A DNA stretch of 35,621 bases from Campylobacterota bacterium (GTDB lineage Bacteria; Campylobacterota; Campylobacteria; Campylobacterales; Sulfurospirillaceae), in contig JAADIZ010000041.1 of the NCBI GenBank assembly GCA_013151055.1, positions 1-35,621 of the forward strand, written 5' to 3'. The notes beneath the pieces are model-generated. The model was not told the DNA's origin, ran no database searches, and was given only the letters and a program-made list of their open reading frames with translations. Below, piece after piece: positions 1 to 10,230 of the stretch (position 1 is its first letter; each line of letters starts with the position of its first letter). Made by a program: the position numbers and the translations under genes.

Positions 1-1
1 C

Positions 2-271
2 GTCACATTTTGGGATAGATGGGGAAGCTACCATCACGCGATATTTAGTGAGCAAATAAACATATTTTCCCATACAGCACAAAGTGCCTTAACAGCCCTA
101 CAACATGCTTCTTTGCCAGCTATTGCTGTCATCAATCACGCATTAACACAACAAGCCATGACAAGATCAAATGACGATATAATGGTCGTTTCAAGCTACG
201 CTTTTGTAGGTCTAATCGTGTTAATATGGTTCGCCAAACCTCCATTTATGTCAAATAAACCTAAGCGATAA
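2..271 (+). CDS. C-terminal fragment of a DHA2 (EmrB/QacA-like) MFS drug efflux permease, 5' end outside window
   Basis: Open frame from nt 2: VTFWDRWGSYHHAIFSEQINIF...VVSSYAFVGLIVLIWFAKPPFMSNKPKR*; resembles the EmrB C-terminal region. Confidence 0.6.
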   Translation, partial: VTFWDRWGSYHHAIFSEQINIFSHTAQSALTALQHASLPAIAVINHALTQQAMTRSNDDIMVVSSYAFVGLIVLIWFAKPPFMSNKPKR

Positions 272-368
272 AATAAACATCTCCACCCATTTAAATCTTT
301 TTAATATAGCTTAGGTAATTTTTCTCGCAACTCAACTTTTGTTTATTGGATAAGCTCTCTTAAGGCTT

Positions 369-3300
369 TTATTTTTTCGTAGCCAAAGTTGAGAACTTTT
401 GTTTAACCCATACAACTATATAAAAAAACATTGGAATAAACAGTACTCCAATTACAGTGGCACTGACCATCCCTCCAACAACTGTCGTACCTATGATATG
501 ACGACTAGCACTTCCAGCTCCAGTGCTCAGAACAAGCGGTAAAGTGCCAACTATAAATGCCAAAGAGGTCATAACAATAGGACGAAACCTAAGTCTGGCC
601 GCCTCTATCGTTGCATCCATCAGGCTCATTCCCTCTTTTAGTTTATCCATCGCAAACTCAACTATCAATATGGCGTTTTTTGCACTTAATCCTATAAGCG
701 TTATTATTCCGACTTGAAAATATATATCAGCTTCTAAGTGTCTTAGAAATACTGCCAATGCGGCCCCAAAAATAGCAAATGGTATGGAAAATAAAACAGC
801 CATTGGAATACTCCAGCTCTCGTAAAGTGCTGCTAAAATTAAAAATACAAAAAGTGCTGCATAGACGGAAGTATAATTTCCTTTTTTTGCAAGTAACTTT
901 TCTTGATAAGAAGTTCCCGCCCAAGCGATTGTGTAGCCCTCAGGTAAAACTTTTTTTGCTATCTCTGCGATGGCAGTAATCGCATCACTTGAGGCAAATG
1001 AAGGTGTGGGATTTCCTGTGATTTGTGCTGCATTAAAAAGATTAAATCTTTGAACAACGCTAGCATCAACAACTCTTTTTACATGTACTAGTTCACTAAC
1101 AGGCACAAGATTGCCATTTTGTGATTTTACAAATAGATCTTTATAATTATTTTTTGTAGCTCTGTATTTAGCTTCTGATTGTATATTTACATGAAAAGTT
1201 CGACCATATAAGTTAAAATCATTTACATATCCTTTTCCAAAAGTTGTTTGAAGAGTAGTGAATATATCTGCAATCGATATATTGAAAGCTTTTGCTTTTT
1301 CCCTATCTACTGTCAGTTTATATTGTGGTACATTTGTATTTAAAGTAGTTCTCACCATCATAAGCCTTGGGTCTTGATTTGCTTTTGCAACTATCTCTTT
1401 TACATACTTGCTAAGAAGATGAATGTCCCCACCAGTTCTGTCTTGCACCCACATTTCAAAACCACCTGTAGTGCTCATGCCCATGATTGCAGGAGGGTTT
1501 ACCGGGATTACAAATGCATTTTTATTTTGCATAAATTGTCCCATTAATTTTCTTGCTAGAGCTTGTGAACTTTGATTTGGTGCCAATCGCTCATGCCACG
1601 GTTTTAGCATTGCAAACATAATGGCAGCATCTGTTTTATATGCAAAGGTTATAAGGTCAATTCCTGTGATTACTCCCGTTGATACGATATTTGGATTTGC
1701 TAGAAGCTTTTTTTCTATGCCTGCGGTTATCTTTGAAGAGTCAGCCAATGAAGTAGCGGGCATCATATAGGCCAACACCATCAAAGCACCTTTATCTTCT
1801 GTCGGAACCAATCCGCTTGGAGTTATTTTTATGATAGTGTAAGTTGCGTATAAAAGTCCGCCAAAGAGCAATAATGAAAAGAACCATAATTTTATAGTTT
1901 GTCTCGCAACTCCTAAAAACACTTTGGTTGACCAAGCAAACAATTGGTTGAATTTTCTTATAGGCCATATCGCTTTGGGTTCATTCTCTTTTAATAATAT
2001 GGCACAAAGAGCGGGAGTTAAAGTAAGTGCAACAATTCCTGATATGATAACAGCTATGACGATTGTCATAGCAAATTGTTTATACATAACTCCACTAAAT
2101 CCACCCGAGAGTGCAGCAGGAATAAAGACAGCTGAAAGTACCAATACGATAGCCACTATCGGTGTGGTTAACTCTTTCATTGCTTTAATCGTGGCGTCTT
2201 TTACACTTATGCCGTCTTTTGTTCTTAAGATTCTCTCGACATTTTCTATAACTATAATAGCATCATCCACTACTAGACCGATAGCTAGTATCAGACCAAA
2301 CAGAGTCAGCAGATTGATAGAAAATCCAGCCACATAAAGTCCTGCGAAAGTTCCTATGATTGAAACTGGAATAGCCAATACAGGGATGATCGTGGCTCTT
2401 AGATTTCCTAAAAATAGGTATATAAGTACGACCACAAACAAAATAGCTTCAAAAAGTGTTTTTAAAACCTCTTTTATAGATTCATTTATAAAAAGTGTTG
2501 TGTCGTAAGGTGTATGATAAACTAAATCTTGCGGGAATTTTTTGGATAATTCTTTTAATTTGTTATCAACAGCTTTTGAAACATTTAAAGCATTTGCACC
2601 TGGTGAGAGAAATATGCCAACAGGTATCATGGGTTCTTTGTTGTATTTTGCATTTGTGTTGTAGGAATCAGCACCTAATTCCACCTTTGCTATATCTTTA
2701 AGTCTCAAAGTACTTCCGTCTGGATTTGAGCGGATAATGACATTTTGAAACTCTTTTACAGTTTTAAATCTGCCTTTTGTTGTTACATTGTAAGTATATG
2801 GCTGTGCTCTTTTTGTGGGTTCTGCCCCGATACTTCCTGCTGCGTATTGATTGTTTTGTGATTTTATTGCGTTAATGATGTCTGTAGAAACAAGATGATA
2901 AAAAGAGAGTTTTTGTGGGTCTATCCATATTCTGATACTATAATCCTTCTCTCCAAAAATCACAGCTTCACCAACACCTGGAATTCTTGTCAAATCATCC
3001 ATAATATTAATTTTCAAATAATTAGATATCCAAAGTGTGTTATGTTTTTGTTTTTTGGAGCTAAAAGCAAGAACTTTTAACATATCGGGTGATCTTTCTT
3101 GTACTTTAATTCCCTGCCTTTGAACTTCAATAGGGAGCTTACTCATGGCAAGCTGAACTCTGTTATTTACATCTACTTTTGCTTGATTAACATTTGTACC
3201 GATTTTAAAAAAGACACTGAGTGACAACACACCGCTAGGTGATGAGGTTGAAGTCATATAAGTCATGTTGTCAACACCATTTATAGACTCTTCAAGTGTA

Positions 3301-3491
3301 TTTGCAACTGTTCTAGAGAGAGTTTCGCCATCGGCTCCTGGATATATGGCTTGCACCATTATTTGAGGTGGAACAACTGCTGGATACTCCTTGATAGGTA
3401 ATAGTTTTATAGAAATGATACCGGCAATTATAATTACCAATGATACAACCGTAGCAAAGATTGGTCTATTAATGAAAAATTTAGAAAACAT
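369..3491 (-). CDS. RND efflux transporter, inner-membrane HAE1/AcrB-MexB family
   Basis: 1040 aa ORF; MFSKFFINRPIFATVVSLVIIIAG... and DDAIIVIENVER, GLSAKNAILIVEFA motifs typical of AcrB/MexB. Confidence 0.97.
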   Translation of the reverse strand: MFSKFFINRPIFATVVSLVIIIAGIISIKLLPIKEYPAVVPPQIMVQAIYPGADGETLSRTVANTLEESINGVDNMTYMTSTSSPSGVLSLSVFFKIGTNVNQAKVDVNNRVQLAMSKLPIEVQRQGIKVQERSPDMLKVLAFSSKKQKHNTLWISNYLKINIMDDLTRIPGVGEAVIFGEKDYSIRIWIDPQKLSFYHLVSTDIINAIKSQNNQYAAGSIGAEPTKRAQPYTYNVTTKGRFKTVKEFQNVIIRSNPDGSTLRLKDIAKVELGADSYNTNAKYNKEPMIPVGIFLSPGANALNVSKAVDNKLKELSKKFPQDLVYHTPYDTTLFINESIKEVLKTLFEAILFVVVLIYLFLGNLRATIIPVLAIPVSIIGTFAGLYVAGFSINLLTLFGLILAIGLVVDDAIIVIENVERILRTKDGISVKDATIKAMKELTTPIVAIVLVLSAVFIPAALSGGFSGVMYKQFAMTIVIAVIISGIVALTLTPALCAILLKENEPKAIWPIRKFNQLFAWSTKVFLGVARQTIKLWFFSLLLFGGLLYATYTIIKITPSGLVPTEDKGALMVLAYMMPATSLADSSKITAGIEKKLLANPNIVSTGVITGIDLITFAYKTDAAIMFAMLKPWHERLAPNQSSQALARKLMGQFMQNKNAFVIPVNPPAIMGMSTTGGFEMWVQDRTGGDIHLLSKYVKEIVAKANQDPRLMMVRTTLNTNVPQYKLTVDREKAKAFNISIADIFTTLQTTFGKGYVNDFNLYGRTFHVNIQSEAKYRATKNNYKDLFVKSQNGNLVPVSELVHVKRVVDASVVQRFNLFNAAQITGNPTPSFASSDAITAIAEIAKKVLPEGYTIAWAGTSYQEKLLAKKGNYTSVYAALFVFLILAALYESWSIPMAVLFSIPFAIFGAALAVFLRHLEADIYFQVGIITLIGLSAKNAILIVEFAMDKLKEGMSLMDATIEAARLRFRPIVMTSLAFIVGTLPLVLSTGAGSASRHIIGTTVVGGMVSATVIGVLFIPMFFYIVVWVKQKFSTLATKK

Positions 3492-4619
3492 CTATTTTCC
3501 TTGTTTATTGATAATCTTATCTACTATAACTTTGCTACCTGGTTTTAGTCTGAAGAAATTATTTATTATGACTTTGTCACCACTTTTTAGAGGTCCACCT
3601 GCGACGATATAATTGTTTCCACTCTCATTTCCTAAAAATACAGGTCTAACTCCTACTCGACCATGGTTTTCTATGAAAACAATCGTTCCTAACGGATTTT
3701 GAAGTACTGCTTTTTGAGGTATGGTTATCACTCCTTTTTGGACTATGTTTTTTGTGATAACTCTGACAAATTGACCTGGCATAAGAAAGCCGTCGCTATT
3801 ATCAAATACAGCTCTCATTTTTACTATTGATGTTTGATTATTTGTATTGATATCTACAAAATTAACTCCAGCTTCTTTTTTTAATATTTTTCCGTTTACC
3901 TCCAGATTTATCTTTATAGAAGCATCTTTTTCTACACTCCAAAGATGATTTTTGATATTTCTGTAATCACTCATAGGAACAGAAAAATCTATGTAAATTT
4001 TTTTAATTTGAGTTATTTTTACTAAAGGAGTCGGTGGGTTTGGAGAAATCAAATCACCTACATCGACTTGTTTCAGCCCGATAATTCCGCTAATAGGTGC
4101 CTTTACTTTTGTATATGCCAAATTGATATTTGCTTGTTTCAATTGTGCCTTTGCAAGAGCTACACTTGCTAAAGCCTGTTGATAAGCAGATGAGGCATTG
4201 TCTCTTTTTTCTTGGCTTACTGCTTTTTGTGTATATAATCTTTTGACTCTTTTCCAATTCCTTTGAGCATTGTCAAGATTTGCTTTGCTCATTTGCAAAG
4301 ACGCAACCGCAGCTTCATTTTTTGCTAGATAAATATCATCTTCTATTTGATACAGCAAGTCACCCTTGTTGACTTTTTGTCCTTCTTTAAAATATTTTTG
4401 CTTCAAGATACCTAAAGCACGGGCTACGACCTGAACTTTTTTATATGCTTTCACTATGGCTGGGTATTTTAGTGTAATTGGTAAAACTGCAGGTTTTGGA
4501 ACAATATAAATATCAGCTTTTGGGACTAGCATCTGTACACCCACAGGTGCTCCTCCTGCAAAAATAGCTGTCGTTGATAGAAATATAGCAATTATTAGGT
4601 TGTATCTCAATTTTCTCAT
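3492..4619 (-). CDS. RND efflux periplasmic adaptor (membrane fusion protein, AcrA/MexA family)
   Basis: 375 aa; lipoyl/coiled-coil/barrel pattern (VKAPISGIIGLKQVDVGDLISPN), in operon with RND pump. Confidence 0.95.
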   Translation of the reverse strand: MRKLRYNLIIAIFLSTTAIFAGGAPVGVQMLVPKADIYIVPKPAVLPITLKYPAIVKAYKKVQVVARALGILKQKYFKEGQKVNKGDLLYQIEDDIYLAKNEAAVASLQMSKANLDNAQRNWKRVKRLYTQKAVSQEKRDNASSAYQQALASVALAKAQLKQANINLAYTKVKAPISGIIGLKQVDVGDLISPNPPTPLVKITQIKKIYIDFSVPMSDYRNIKNHLWSVEKDASIKINLEVNGKILKKEAGVNFVDINTNNQTSIVKMRAVFDNSDGFLMPGQFVRVITKNIVQKGVITIPQKAVLQNPLGTIVFIENHGRVGVRPVFLGNESGNNYIVAGGPLKSGDKVIINNFFRLKPGSKVIVDKIINKQGK

Positions 4620-5845
4620 TTGATAAAATCCTTGATATTTTTATTTGTATAGTAGTAGTAAGAAGCATAAGCAACTTGTAGATTATTTAATGCTGTTTCG
4701 TATTGTGCTTTTGCGTTTGTCTTTACACTTAAAGCATCAAGATAAGCCACATTATTCACAATACCAGCTTCAAATTTTTTAGCTACAGTTTTGTAGGTGC
4801 TAGTAGCTGAGAGCAAAGAGGTTTTTGCACTTTTTATTTGTGCTTTTACAGTTTGAATTTTTGATGTAGCTAATTCTATGTTGATATTTTGAATATTTTT
4901 ACTTTGCTCTATTTGCTTTGCTAATGCTCTTTTTTGCAATAAAATAGACTCTTTTTGTTTAGTAATTACATCATTGTCAAATACTCTTATGCTAAAATTG
5001 AGCATTAGTTTGTTTTGATGGTCCATACCCTCAGGGTGGTATGTATCACTTCTTCTGTAGCCATACAAACTATATGTATCTTCTAGTCTTATTTGAGGTT
5101 TATATGCTGAATTTAAACCGTTTGCAATAAATTGAAGTGATTTTGCTTGTTGTTTTAGTATCAGCGTATCATCGCTTAGACTTTTTTGTATGTTGATTGA
5201 CTCTTTTAAACTAGATGTTTTAAGATTTTTTACATTTTTCCCAACTTTTATAGATAAACCTCTTTTTAATGCGTGTATTTGATATTTTAAATTGTCTTCT
5301 TGATAAACTACATTACTAAGAGCTGCTTGAAGTTTTTCTACATCATCATTTGTAACACTGCCTACCTCATATAATTTTTTTACCCTTGCAACTTCTGCTT
5401 GCAGCTGAGTTTTTTTATCTTCGAGTGCTTTTAAGCTCTCTTTTGCACTAAGCACGGCAAAAAAATCTTGAGTTATATCTAATTGCAAACTCTTTTTATA
5501 TGCACTAGTGGCATATTTTGATGAGTTTAAAAGTGCTCTATTTTGTTCAATTATACTTTTTTTTCTTCCTCCATCATACAGATCAACTCCAATTTTTGCA
5601 TACCCACTATATATATCTCCTGATTGCATCGGAGTTCTATCGTTGTCTAGTCGTTGATAAAAACTACCTAAATCAATTGTTGGATAAAAAGAGTTTTGTG
5701 AAGACTCTAACTCCTTTTGTTTTGCTTGTTCGGTTATGGTTTTTGAAGCTACTATGTCGTTGTTTGTGTTTGCATACTCTAGTAGTGATTTTAAATCTTC
5801 TCCATATAAAATCACACAAATCAATAATAATAATATCTTTTTCAT
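4616..5845 (-). CDS. TolC-family outer membrane efflux protein
   Basis: 409 aa; signal peptide and long coiled coil, TolC-type repeat organisation; ATGA-type overlap with the adaptor gene. Confidence 0.93.
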   Translation of the reverse strand: MKKILLLLICVILYGEDLKSLLEYANTNNDIVASKTITEQAKQKELESSQNSFYPTIDLGSFYQRLDNDRTPMQSGDIYSGYAKIGVDLYDGGRKKSIIEQNRALLNSSKYATSAYKKSLQLDITQDFFAVLSAKESLKALEDKKTQLQAEVARVKKLYEVGSVTNDDVEKLQAALSNVVYQEDNLKYQIHALKRGLSIKVGKNVKNLKTSSLKESINIQKSLSDDTLILKQQAKSLQFIANGLNSAYKPQIRLEDTYSLYGYRRSDTYHPEGMDHQNKLMLNFSIRVFDNDVITKQKESILLQKRALAKQIEQSKNIQNINIELATSKIQTVKAQIKSAKTSLLSATSTYKTVAKKFEAGIVNNVAYLDALSVKTNAKAQYETALNNLQVAYASYYYYTNKNIKDFIK

Positions 5846-6276
5846 TTATTTAATCCCTCGTAATATTTTTTTATTTTTTCTAATACTTTTAGTGTAGTCT
5901 CGTAATCATCTGCACCTATGATAACTTTTAACTCTTCTTCTTGTTTTTCAAATATAGGTGAGAGTTTTTTTGCATTTTCTTTTGTCTCTTCAGTAAGAAA
6001 GATTTTGGATACCCTTCTGTCTTCAAGCGAAGTTTTACGGACAATCTTTCTTTTTTTAACCAAAGCATCAATCATTCTAGTAATCGTTGTTTTATCTTTA
6101 TGTAAATATTGCGAAAGTTCAGTTTGTGTGAGTCCTGGCATCTCATATACATACTTTAAAAGAAATCCCTGTTCATTACTTATACCATAGGGTTTTAAGT
6201 ACTTATTGTGTTCATTTTCTATAAAGTTTTTAGTTAATTTTAACTGAGGTATGATTTTATTTGCAATACTAGACAA
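5842..6276 (-). CDS. MarR-family transcriptional regulator
   Basis: 144 aa; GLTQTELSQYLHKDKTTITRMIDALVKKRKIVRKTSLEDRRVSKIFLTEE winged-HTH signature; first gene of the efflux operon. Confidence 0.95.
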   Translation of the reverse strand: MSSIANKIIPQLKLTKNFIENEHNKYLKPYGISNEQGFLLKYVYEMPGLTQTELSQYLHKDKTTITRMIDALVKKRKIVRKTSLEDRRVSKIFLTEETKENAKKLSPIFEKQEEELKVIIGADDYETTLKVLEKIKKYYEGLNK

Positions 6277-6290
6277 AACAACACTCCTTT

Positions 6291-6308
6291 TAGTTGTATA
6301 TACAACTA
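6291..6308. promoter_or_regulatory. Candidate MarR operator, 18-bp perfect palindrome TAGTTGTATATACAACTA
   Basis: Perfect palindrome 15 bp upstream of the marR start codon; size and position typical of MarR autoregulatory operators. Confidence 0.7.
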
Positions 6309-6357
6309 TTGATAATGCAATTATATATATTTTTAACTTAGAATGCTATAAATTTTT

Positions 6358-7101
6358 TTACGAAACTATATTATAAATAATTTGAGTCTTTAGTCTTTGC
6401 TCTATTATTTCTTCTAATGCTAGATTTTCAACTTCCATATTTTTAAAATCTTTCAAAGAGTTGATATTGTTGATAGCTAGATTTCTTAGTATTATGCCTC
6501 TGTATGCTTTTGCCCAATGGCTAACAACTTTGCCATTTTTTATGAACTTCAAGGTGATATGCGGATATGGAATTTTATAGAATTTTTCATAAAATTCAGC
6601 TCTTAAGTCTATGGTAAACTCATCTCTTAGCATATCGTCTAGTTTTTCACTGAAGAATTCTTTATAAAAATTTTCAGTTTTAAAACCTTCTAGTGAGGAG
6701 CCTTGTTTTAGTTTATATATAGGTATAGAATCTTTAGCTTGAATTGGTCCAAATAAATTTGAAAAAATTATTAAATTTTCATCTATATAGTTTTGCTTCT
6801 TTTTTGAAAGTGTTTGATAATTTAGATACTCATAAGCAACTCCAGTATATCTTTTGATAGATTTACATGTAGAAGCAGATTTTATATCTATATTGCATAA
6901 TTCCAAACATTTTTTTTCATCTTTGATTCCAAACATTTTTTTCAGATTTTCCATATTTTTTGAATCTAAAATTCTTTGGTATCTGTTTATCACTTCAATT
7001 CTTTTATCAAATAAGCTTTGACAACAAAAAGATTTAACATTTATATGCCCATTTTCGACGATATAACTCTTAGTTTCGCTAGGAGAAAAAAGAATTTTCA
7101 T
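6358..7101 (-). CDS. yaaA: YaaA/DUF328 family peroxide stress protein
   Basis: 247 aa; MKILFSPSETK start, Y.GVAYEYL, HWAKAYRG region resembling the YaaA family. Confidence 0.85.
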   Translation of the reverse strand: MKILFSPSETKSYIVENGHINVKSFCCQSLFDKRIEVINRYQRILDSKNMENLKKMFGIKDEKKCLELCNIDIKSASTCKSIKRYTGVAYEYLNYQTLSKKKQNYIDENLIIFSNLFGPIQAKDSIPIYKLKQGSSLEGFKTENFYKEFFSEKLDDMLRDEFTIDLRAEFYEKFYKIPYPHITLKFIKNGKVVSHWAKAYRGIILRNLAINNINSLKDFKNMEVENLALEEIIEQRLKTQIIYNIVS

Positions 7102-7150
7102 GCATATCCTTAAAAATCATTATGTTTTTAGAGATTGTAGCATAAAAGTA

Positions 7151-7179
7151 TTGACATTGAAGTATATTTGAGATATAAT
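7151..7179 (+). promoter_or_regulatory. Consensus sigma70-type promoter TTGACA-N17-TATAAT for the tRNA-tuf transcription unit
   Basis: TTGACA at 7151-7156 and TATAAT at 7174-7179, 17-nt spacer, about 20 nt upstream of the tRNA-Thr 5' end. Confidence 0.85.
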
Positions 7180-7198
7180 TTCACCTCACAAATTAGGT

Positions 7199-7274
7199 GC
7201 TGGCGTAGCTCAGTTGGTAGAGCAGCTGTCTTGTAAACAGCAGGTCGGCGGTTCAAGTCCGTTTGCCAGCTCCA
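7199..7274 (+). tRNA. tRNA-Thr (anticodon TGT)
   Basis: Cloverleaf; ctgtcttgtaaacag anticodon arm, GTTCAAGTC T-loop, encoded CCA. Confidence 0.96.
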
Positions 7275-7326
7275 TTTTCTTTGTGAAATGTAACAGTGTT
7301 TGACCAGATAAAAATGGTATATAAAG

Positions 7327-7412
<86 letters not shown>

Positions 7413-7415
7413 TTT

Positions 7416-7492
7416 GCGGGAGTAGCTCAGTTGGCTAGAGCATTAGCCTTCCAAGCTGGGGGTCGCGGGTTCGAATCCCGTCTCCCGCTCCA
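7416..7492 (+). tRNA. tRNA-Gly (anticodon TCC)
   Basis: GCGGGAG...CTCCCGC acceptor stem; TCC in anticodon loop; encoded CCA. Confidence 0.96.
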
Positions 7493-7626
7493 GATTTTAT
7501 TTACTGGGAGCTGTTGAATTTTTTCTGCTTTTATAAACTACAGAACGAGTTCACTGCTCAAATATTAAAAATAAAATCAATTTGTTATCATTGTTTGGTA
7601 AATAATGTAGTTAATGAGCACTTTGG

Positions 7627-7701
<75 letters not shown>

Positions 7702-7777
7702 TAATATATATAAAAATAGTTTTATATCAAAGTATAAAACCGATAAATTTAAAAATTAAACCCTAACGGAGGAAGAA

Positions 7778-8977
7778 ATGGCAAAGGAAAAGTATTCAAG
7801 AACAAAGCCACATGTTAATGTAGGTACAATTGGTCATGTTGACCATGGTAAAACAACTCTAACAGCTGCAATTTCTGCAGTACTAGCAAGTAAAGGTCTA
7901 GCAGAGTTCAAAGACTTTGATGGTATTGATAATGCACCAGAAGAGAGAGAAAGAGGAATTACAATAGCAACTTCTCATATAGAGTATGAGACAGAAAATC
8001 GTCACTATGCACATGTTGACTGCCCAGGTCACGCAGATTATGTAAAGAACATGATTACAGGTGCTGCTCAAATGGATGGTGCTATTTTGGTTGTTTCTGC
8101 AGCTGATGGCCCAATGCCACAAACTAGAGAGCATATATTGTTGTCTCGTCAAGTTGGTGTTCCTTATATCGTAGTATTCATGAATAAATCAGATATGGTT
8201 GATGATGAAGAGCTATTAGAATTAGTAGAAATGGAAATTAGAGAACTTCTTAGTGAGTATGATTTCCCAGGTGATGATATACCAATAATTGCTGGTTCTG
8301 CTTTAAAAGCACTAGAAGAAGCAAAAGCTGGTGCAGTTGGTGAATGGGGTGAAAAAATATTTGAGCTTATGACTCAAGTGGATGAGTATATTCCAACTCC
8401 AGTAAGAGACACTGATCAAGCTTATTTGATGCCGGTTGAAGATGTTTTTTCAATTTCAGGTCGTGGAACTGTTGTAACAGGAAGAATCGAAAAAGGTACA
8501 GTTAAAGTTGGTGAAGAGATTGAAATCGTAGGTATTAAAGATACTCAAAAAACAATCGTAACAGGCGTTGAAATGTTCCACAAAGAGATGGATCAAGGTG
8601 AAGCAGGCGATAACTGTGGAATCCTTCTTAGAGGAACAAAAAAAGAAGATGTTGAAAGAGGTATGGTACTTTGTAAGCCAGGCTCAATCACTCCTCATAC
8701 AAATTTCGAAGCTGAAGTTTATATATTAAGCAAAGAAGAAGGTGGAAGACACACTCCTTTCTTTAATAACTATAGACCACAATTTTATGTAAGAACAACA
8801 GATGTTACAGGCTCAATCACATTGCCAGAAGGCACTGAGATGGTTATGCCAGGTGATAATGTTAAGATTAATGTTGAATTAATTACACCAATTGCACTTG
8901 ATGAAGGCACAAGATTTGCTATCCGTGAGGGTGGTAGAACCGTTGGTGCTGGTGTTGTTGCTAAAATAAACAAATAA
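7778..8977 (+). CDS. tuf: Translation elongation factor Tu
   Basis: 399 aa; [61 protein letters not shown]. Confidence 0.99.
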   Translation: MAKEKYSRTKPHVNVGTIGHVDHGKTTLTAAISAVLASKGLAEFKDFDGIDNAPEERERGITIATSHIEYETENRHYAHVDCPGHADYVKNMITGAAQMDGAILVVSAADGPMPQTREHILLSRQVGVPYIVVFMNKSDMVDDEELLELVEMEIRELLSEYDFPGDDIPIIAGSALKALEEAKAGAVGEWGEKIFELMTQVDEYIPTPVRDTDQAYLMPVEDVFSISGRGTVVTGRIEKGTVKVGEEIEIVGIKDTQKTIVTGVEMFHKEMDQGEAGDNCGILLRGTKKEDVERGMVLCKPGSITPHTNFEAEVYILSKEEGGRHTPFFNNYRPQFYVRTTDVTGSITLPEGTEMVMPGDNVKINVELITPIALDEGTRFAIREGGRTVGAGVVAKINK

Positions 8978-8986
8978 TTAATATAT

Positions 8987-9021
8987 ACAAGACGAAAATA
9001 TGATGTTTTCGTCTTGTTTTT
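8987..9021 (+). terminator. Intrinsic terminator or attenuator after tuf
   Basis: ACAAGACGAAAA-tatgatg-TTTTCGTCTTGT followed by TTTT. Confidence 0.85.
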
Positions 9022-9033
9022 AAAGGTATTTAA

Positions 9034-9192
9034 ATGACAGTCAAAATTGGGTTGAAATGTAGTGAATGTGGAGACATAAACTATACAACAACTAAAAATA
9101 GCAAAACTCATACTGAAAAAGTTGAACTTAAAAAATATAGTCCAAGACTAAAAAAACATACAGTTCACAAAGAAGTAAAATTAAAAAGTTAA
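9034..9192 (+). CDS. rpmG: 50S ribosomal protein L33
   Basis: 52 aa [52 protein letters not shown]; below the ORF-track length cut-off but a clear L33; canonical tuf-rpmG-trnW-secE context. Confidence 0.95.
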   Translation: MTVKIGLKCSECGDINYTTTKNSKTHTEKVELKKYSPRLKKHTVHKEVKLKS

Positions 9193-9218
9193 GTCTCGTA
9201 TGAGTCTTAACTTAATGT

Positions 9219-9295
9219 AGGGTAGTAGCTCCAATTGGTAGAGCGTCGGTCTCCAAAACCGAATGTTGCGGGTTCGAGTCCCTCCTGCCCTGCCA
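9219..9295 (+). tRNA. tRNA-Trp (anticodon CCA)
   Basis: AGGGTAG...CTGCCCT acceptor stem; cggtctccaaaaccg anticodon arm; encoded CCA. Confidence 0.96.
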
Positions 9296-9313
9296 CTATT
9301 TTAAGGTGATAAA

Positions 9314-9496
9314 ATGGAAAAATTAAAGATTTATTACAACCAAGCCAAATCAGAGTTAACAAAGGTTATCTTTCCCACTAGGGATCAAATAAGAAATGCT
9401 TTCATATCTGTATTTGTTGTTGTAGCAGTTGTTTCACTATTTTTAGCAATAATTGACATGATAATGTCTTATACATTATCCAATATCATTAAGTAG
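9314..9496 (+). CDS. secE: Preprotein translocase subunit SecE
   Basis: 60 aa; YYNQAKSELTKVIFPTRDQI plus one TM helix; upstream of nusG. Confidence 0.95.
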   Translation: MEKLKIYYNQAKSELTKVIFPTRDQIRNAFISVFVVVAVVSLFLAIIDMIMSYTLSNIIK

Positions 9497-9505
9497 GCTA
9501 AAGTT

Positions 9506-10036
9506 ATGTCACACAAATGGTATGCTATACAAACTTTTGCAGGTAGTGAACAAACTGTAAAAAGAGCAATTGAAACTTTAGTAAAAGACAATGGCGTGGA
9601 AGAAAAGTTAAAAAATGTTCTTGTTCCTACTGAAGATGTGATTGAAGTCAAAAACGGAGAAAAAAAGATAAGTGAGAGAAGTTTGTATCCTGGATACGCA
9701 TTTATTCACATTGATTTGGATACCGCTCTTTGGCAACAAATACAATCATTGCCAAAAATAGGTAGATTTATCGGTGAGTCTAAAAAACCAACACCATTAA
9801 GTGAAAAAGATATTAACTTGATTCTTGAAAAAGTAGAAAAAAGAGGTGCTCCAAAACCTAAAATATTTTTTGAAGATGGAGAAAGTGTTAGAATTACAGA
9901 AGGACCTTTTGCCAATTTTACAGGCATGGTTGAAGAGTATGATATGGAACATGGAAAACTAAGACTAAATGTCTCAATTTTTGGAAGAAGTACACCAGTT
10001 GAGATTCTCTACTCACAAGTAGAAAAGATAGTTTAA
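9506..10036 (+). CDS. nusG: Transcription termination/antitermination factor NusG
   Basis: 176 aa; KWYAIQTFAGSEQTVKRAIE, YPGYAFIHI, KOW motif GPFANFTGMVEEYD. Confidence 0.98.
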   Translation: MSHKWYAIQTFAGSEQTVKRAIETLVKDNGVEEKLKNVLVPTEDVIEVKNGEKKISERSLYPGYAFIHIDLDTALWQQIQSLPKIGRFIGESKKPTPLSEKDINLILEKVEKRGAPKPKIFFEDGESVRITEGPFANFTGMVEEYDMEHGKLRLNVSIFGRSTPVEILYSQVEKIV

Positions 10037-10052
10037 GTGAAATGTACTAAAT

Positions 10053-10122
10053 CTTGGCGACAGCCAAAGCTTTAGTGCAATGAATTTAACTTGGGCTTTG
10101 CCCAAATTAAAGAAAACAGTTA
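10053..10122 (+). repeat. Structured intergenic repeat, copy A (nusG-rplK)
   Basis: CTTGGCGACAGCCAAAGCTTTAGTGCAATGAATTTAACTTGGGCTTTGCCCAAATTAAAGAAAACAGTTA; two hairpins; homologous to copies B-E. Confidence 0.85.
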
Positions 10123-10135
10123 GATAAAAAACAGT

Positions 10136-10205
10136 CTTGGCTTCAAGCCAAAGCTTTAGATGATATGAATTTGTGTTGGGCTTTGCCCAAGCACAAAGAA
10201 GAAAT
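10136..10205 (+). repeat. Structured intergenic repeat, copy B (nusG-rplK)
   Basis: CTTGGCTTCAAGCCAAAGCTTTAGATGATATGAATTTGTGTTGGGCTTTGCCCAAGCACAAAG...; divergent lower stem TTTGTG/CACAAA still pairs. Confidence 0.8.
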
Positions 10206-10230
10206 AAAATAAAAAAAAAGGAATTATAAA

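Noticed and set aside
1924-2337. Antisense ORFs inside the RND gene and inside rpoB, rpoC, fusA and r-protein genes
   Set aside because: They lie opposite strongly conserved coding sequences, with no independent family signature or RBS.
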